Positions 5,373 to 5,741 of a stretch of 5,741 nucleotides of DNA are shown here, piece by piece. The number at the start of each line of letters is the position of its first letter. Within the stretch, counting starts at the first letter, position 1. The DNA is from Pacificimonas sp036351775 (lineage in GTDB: Bacteria > Pseudomonadota > Alphaproteobacteria > Sphingomonadales > Sphingomonadaceae), in contig JAZBPX010000036.1 in assembly GCA_036351775.1 (NCBI GenBank), positions 1-5,741 of the forward strand, in the 5' to 3' direction. Position numbers and translations under genes: made by a program. A model generated the notes under the pieces. It had not been told where the DNA came from and ran no database searches. It saw nothing but the letters and a program-made list of their open reading frames with translations.

Positions 5373-5741
5373 TTCACCAGTGCGACCTCCTGCTGCTCTT
5401 CACCCCTGATCGTCATACGCTCACCATCCTCGGAATATTCGACCGTCCACGTTTCGCGGTGGCCGCCGTCGCGGGTGCGGCAGACGGTCCGCAGTTCGGT
5501 GTCGGAAAAGGCCGCGTCGGGCGGCAGGATATCGCAGCGCATGCCCTCTTCGCCCGTTCGCAGCTCGTCGGCCCAGAAGCGCCACCAGCCGGTCATGCAT
5601 TCATCCGCCGTGCGCGCCCAGCGGCCAATATAGCGGCGCGGATCTTCAGGCGGCGGGGCCGGCGGCTCAACGAGGATTTCCTTCGGCTCGGCGGGCGCGG
5701 CTGTTCGCGGGTCGGGCTCGCAGGCGGTTAGCACCAGCGCG
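5363..5741 (-). CDS. Proline-rich lipoprotein of unknown function (5' end cut off)
   Basis: The gene runs off the right edge, so its true start is outside the window. The first visible residues are ALVLTAC, which end in a lipobox (LTAC) with the acylated cysteine encoded at 5720-5722. That implies a signal peptide II sequence beyond the edge and a membrane-anchored lipoprotein. The mature part of about 119 aa has a proline-rich tether of about 30 residues (EPDPRTAAPAEP onward, with PPAPPPEDP), then a compact domain starting YIGRWA with four more cysteines (DEC, MRC, TVC and the C-terminal VKC), which could form two disulfides in the periplasm. I do not recognise a named family; a small beta-rich, lipocalin-like fold is only a guess. 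Its stop codon lies inside the GST start region. Calling the GTG at 5734 a start would delete the signal peptide and is unlikely. Confidence 0.8.
   Translation of the reverse strand, partial: ALVLTACEPDPRTAAPAEPKEILVEPPAPPPEDPRRYIGRWARTADECMTGWWRFWADELRTGEEGMRCDILPPDAAFSDTELRTVCRTRDGGHRETWTVEYSEDGERMTIRGEEQQEVALVKCS

Noticed and set aside
4725..5633. Plus-strand open frame of 302 codons across the GST and lipoprotein genes
   Set aside because: It covers two minus-strand genes with recognisable features and has no protein-like motif of its own.

Overview
The window is high-GC DNA with dense, compact genes. It reads as an alphaproteobacterial chromosome: the proteins are of alphaproteobacterial style and the intergenic gaps are packed with short palindromic repeats of the kind common in sphingomonads and Hyphomonadaceae-type genomes. 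The order cannot be fixed from the sequence alone. No tRNA, rRNA, CRISPR array, transposase or phage gene is visible. The gene content is ordinary core and accessory metabolism, and I do not see a new multi-gene system. The unusual material is in the gaps.

Layout, left to right. Positions 1-130 are a non-coding leader that opens with a G-rich hairpin. ubiG (ubiquinone O-methyltransferase, +) follows at 131-856. The convergent gap 857-1215 holds two 98-bp palindromic elements (876-973 and 1090-1187). Between them lies a decayed copy of the last ~20 codons of the next gene, so the gap appears to be a tandem duplication of about 190 bp at a 214-215 bp period. A LytTR-type two-component pair follows on the minus strand: sensor kinase (3113-2010), then response regulator (2013-1216), joined by an ATGA overlap. 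Upstream of the kinase, 3114-3405 is non-coding. It contains a 27-bp tandem repeat and an inverted-repeat element that carries an extra hairpin.

A 2Fe-2S adrenodoxin-type ferredoxin (minus, 3723-3406) and an AlkA-like DNA glycosylase (plus, 3836-4456) diverge from a 112-bp intergenic region. That region has a good sigma70-like promoter candidate for the ferredoxin. The convergent gap 4457-4748 again holds two palindromic elements (89 bp each) plus an orphan end fragment. The window closes with a minus-strand pair: a proline-rich lipoprotein truncated by the window edge (lipobox visible at 5720-5731), overlapping a glutathione S-transferase gene.

Functional links. The kinase and regulator clearly form one signalling unit. 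The lipoprotein and GST are probably co-transcribed. The remaining genes are unrelated neighbours. All four full palindromic elements of the ATTCCC-N8-GGGAAT type sit between convergent gene ends, which fits tolerated mobile repeats that may also act as 3'-end structures in RNA.
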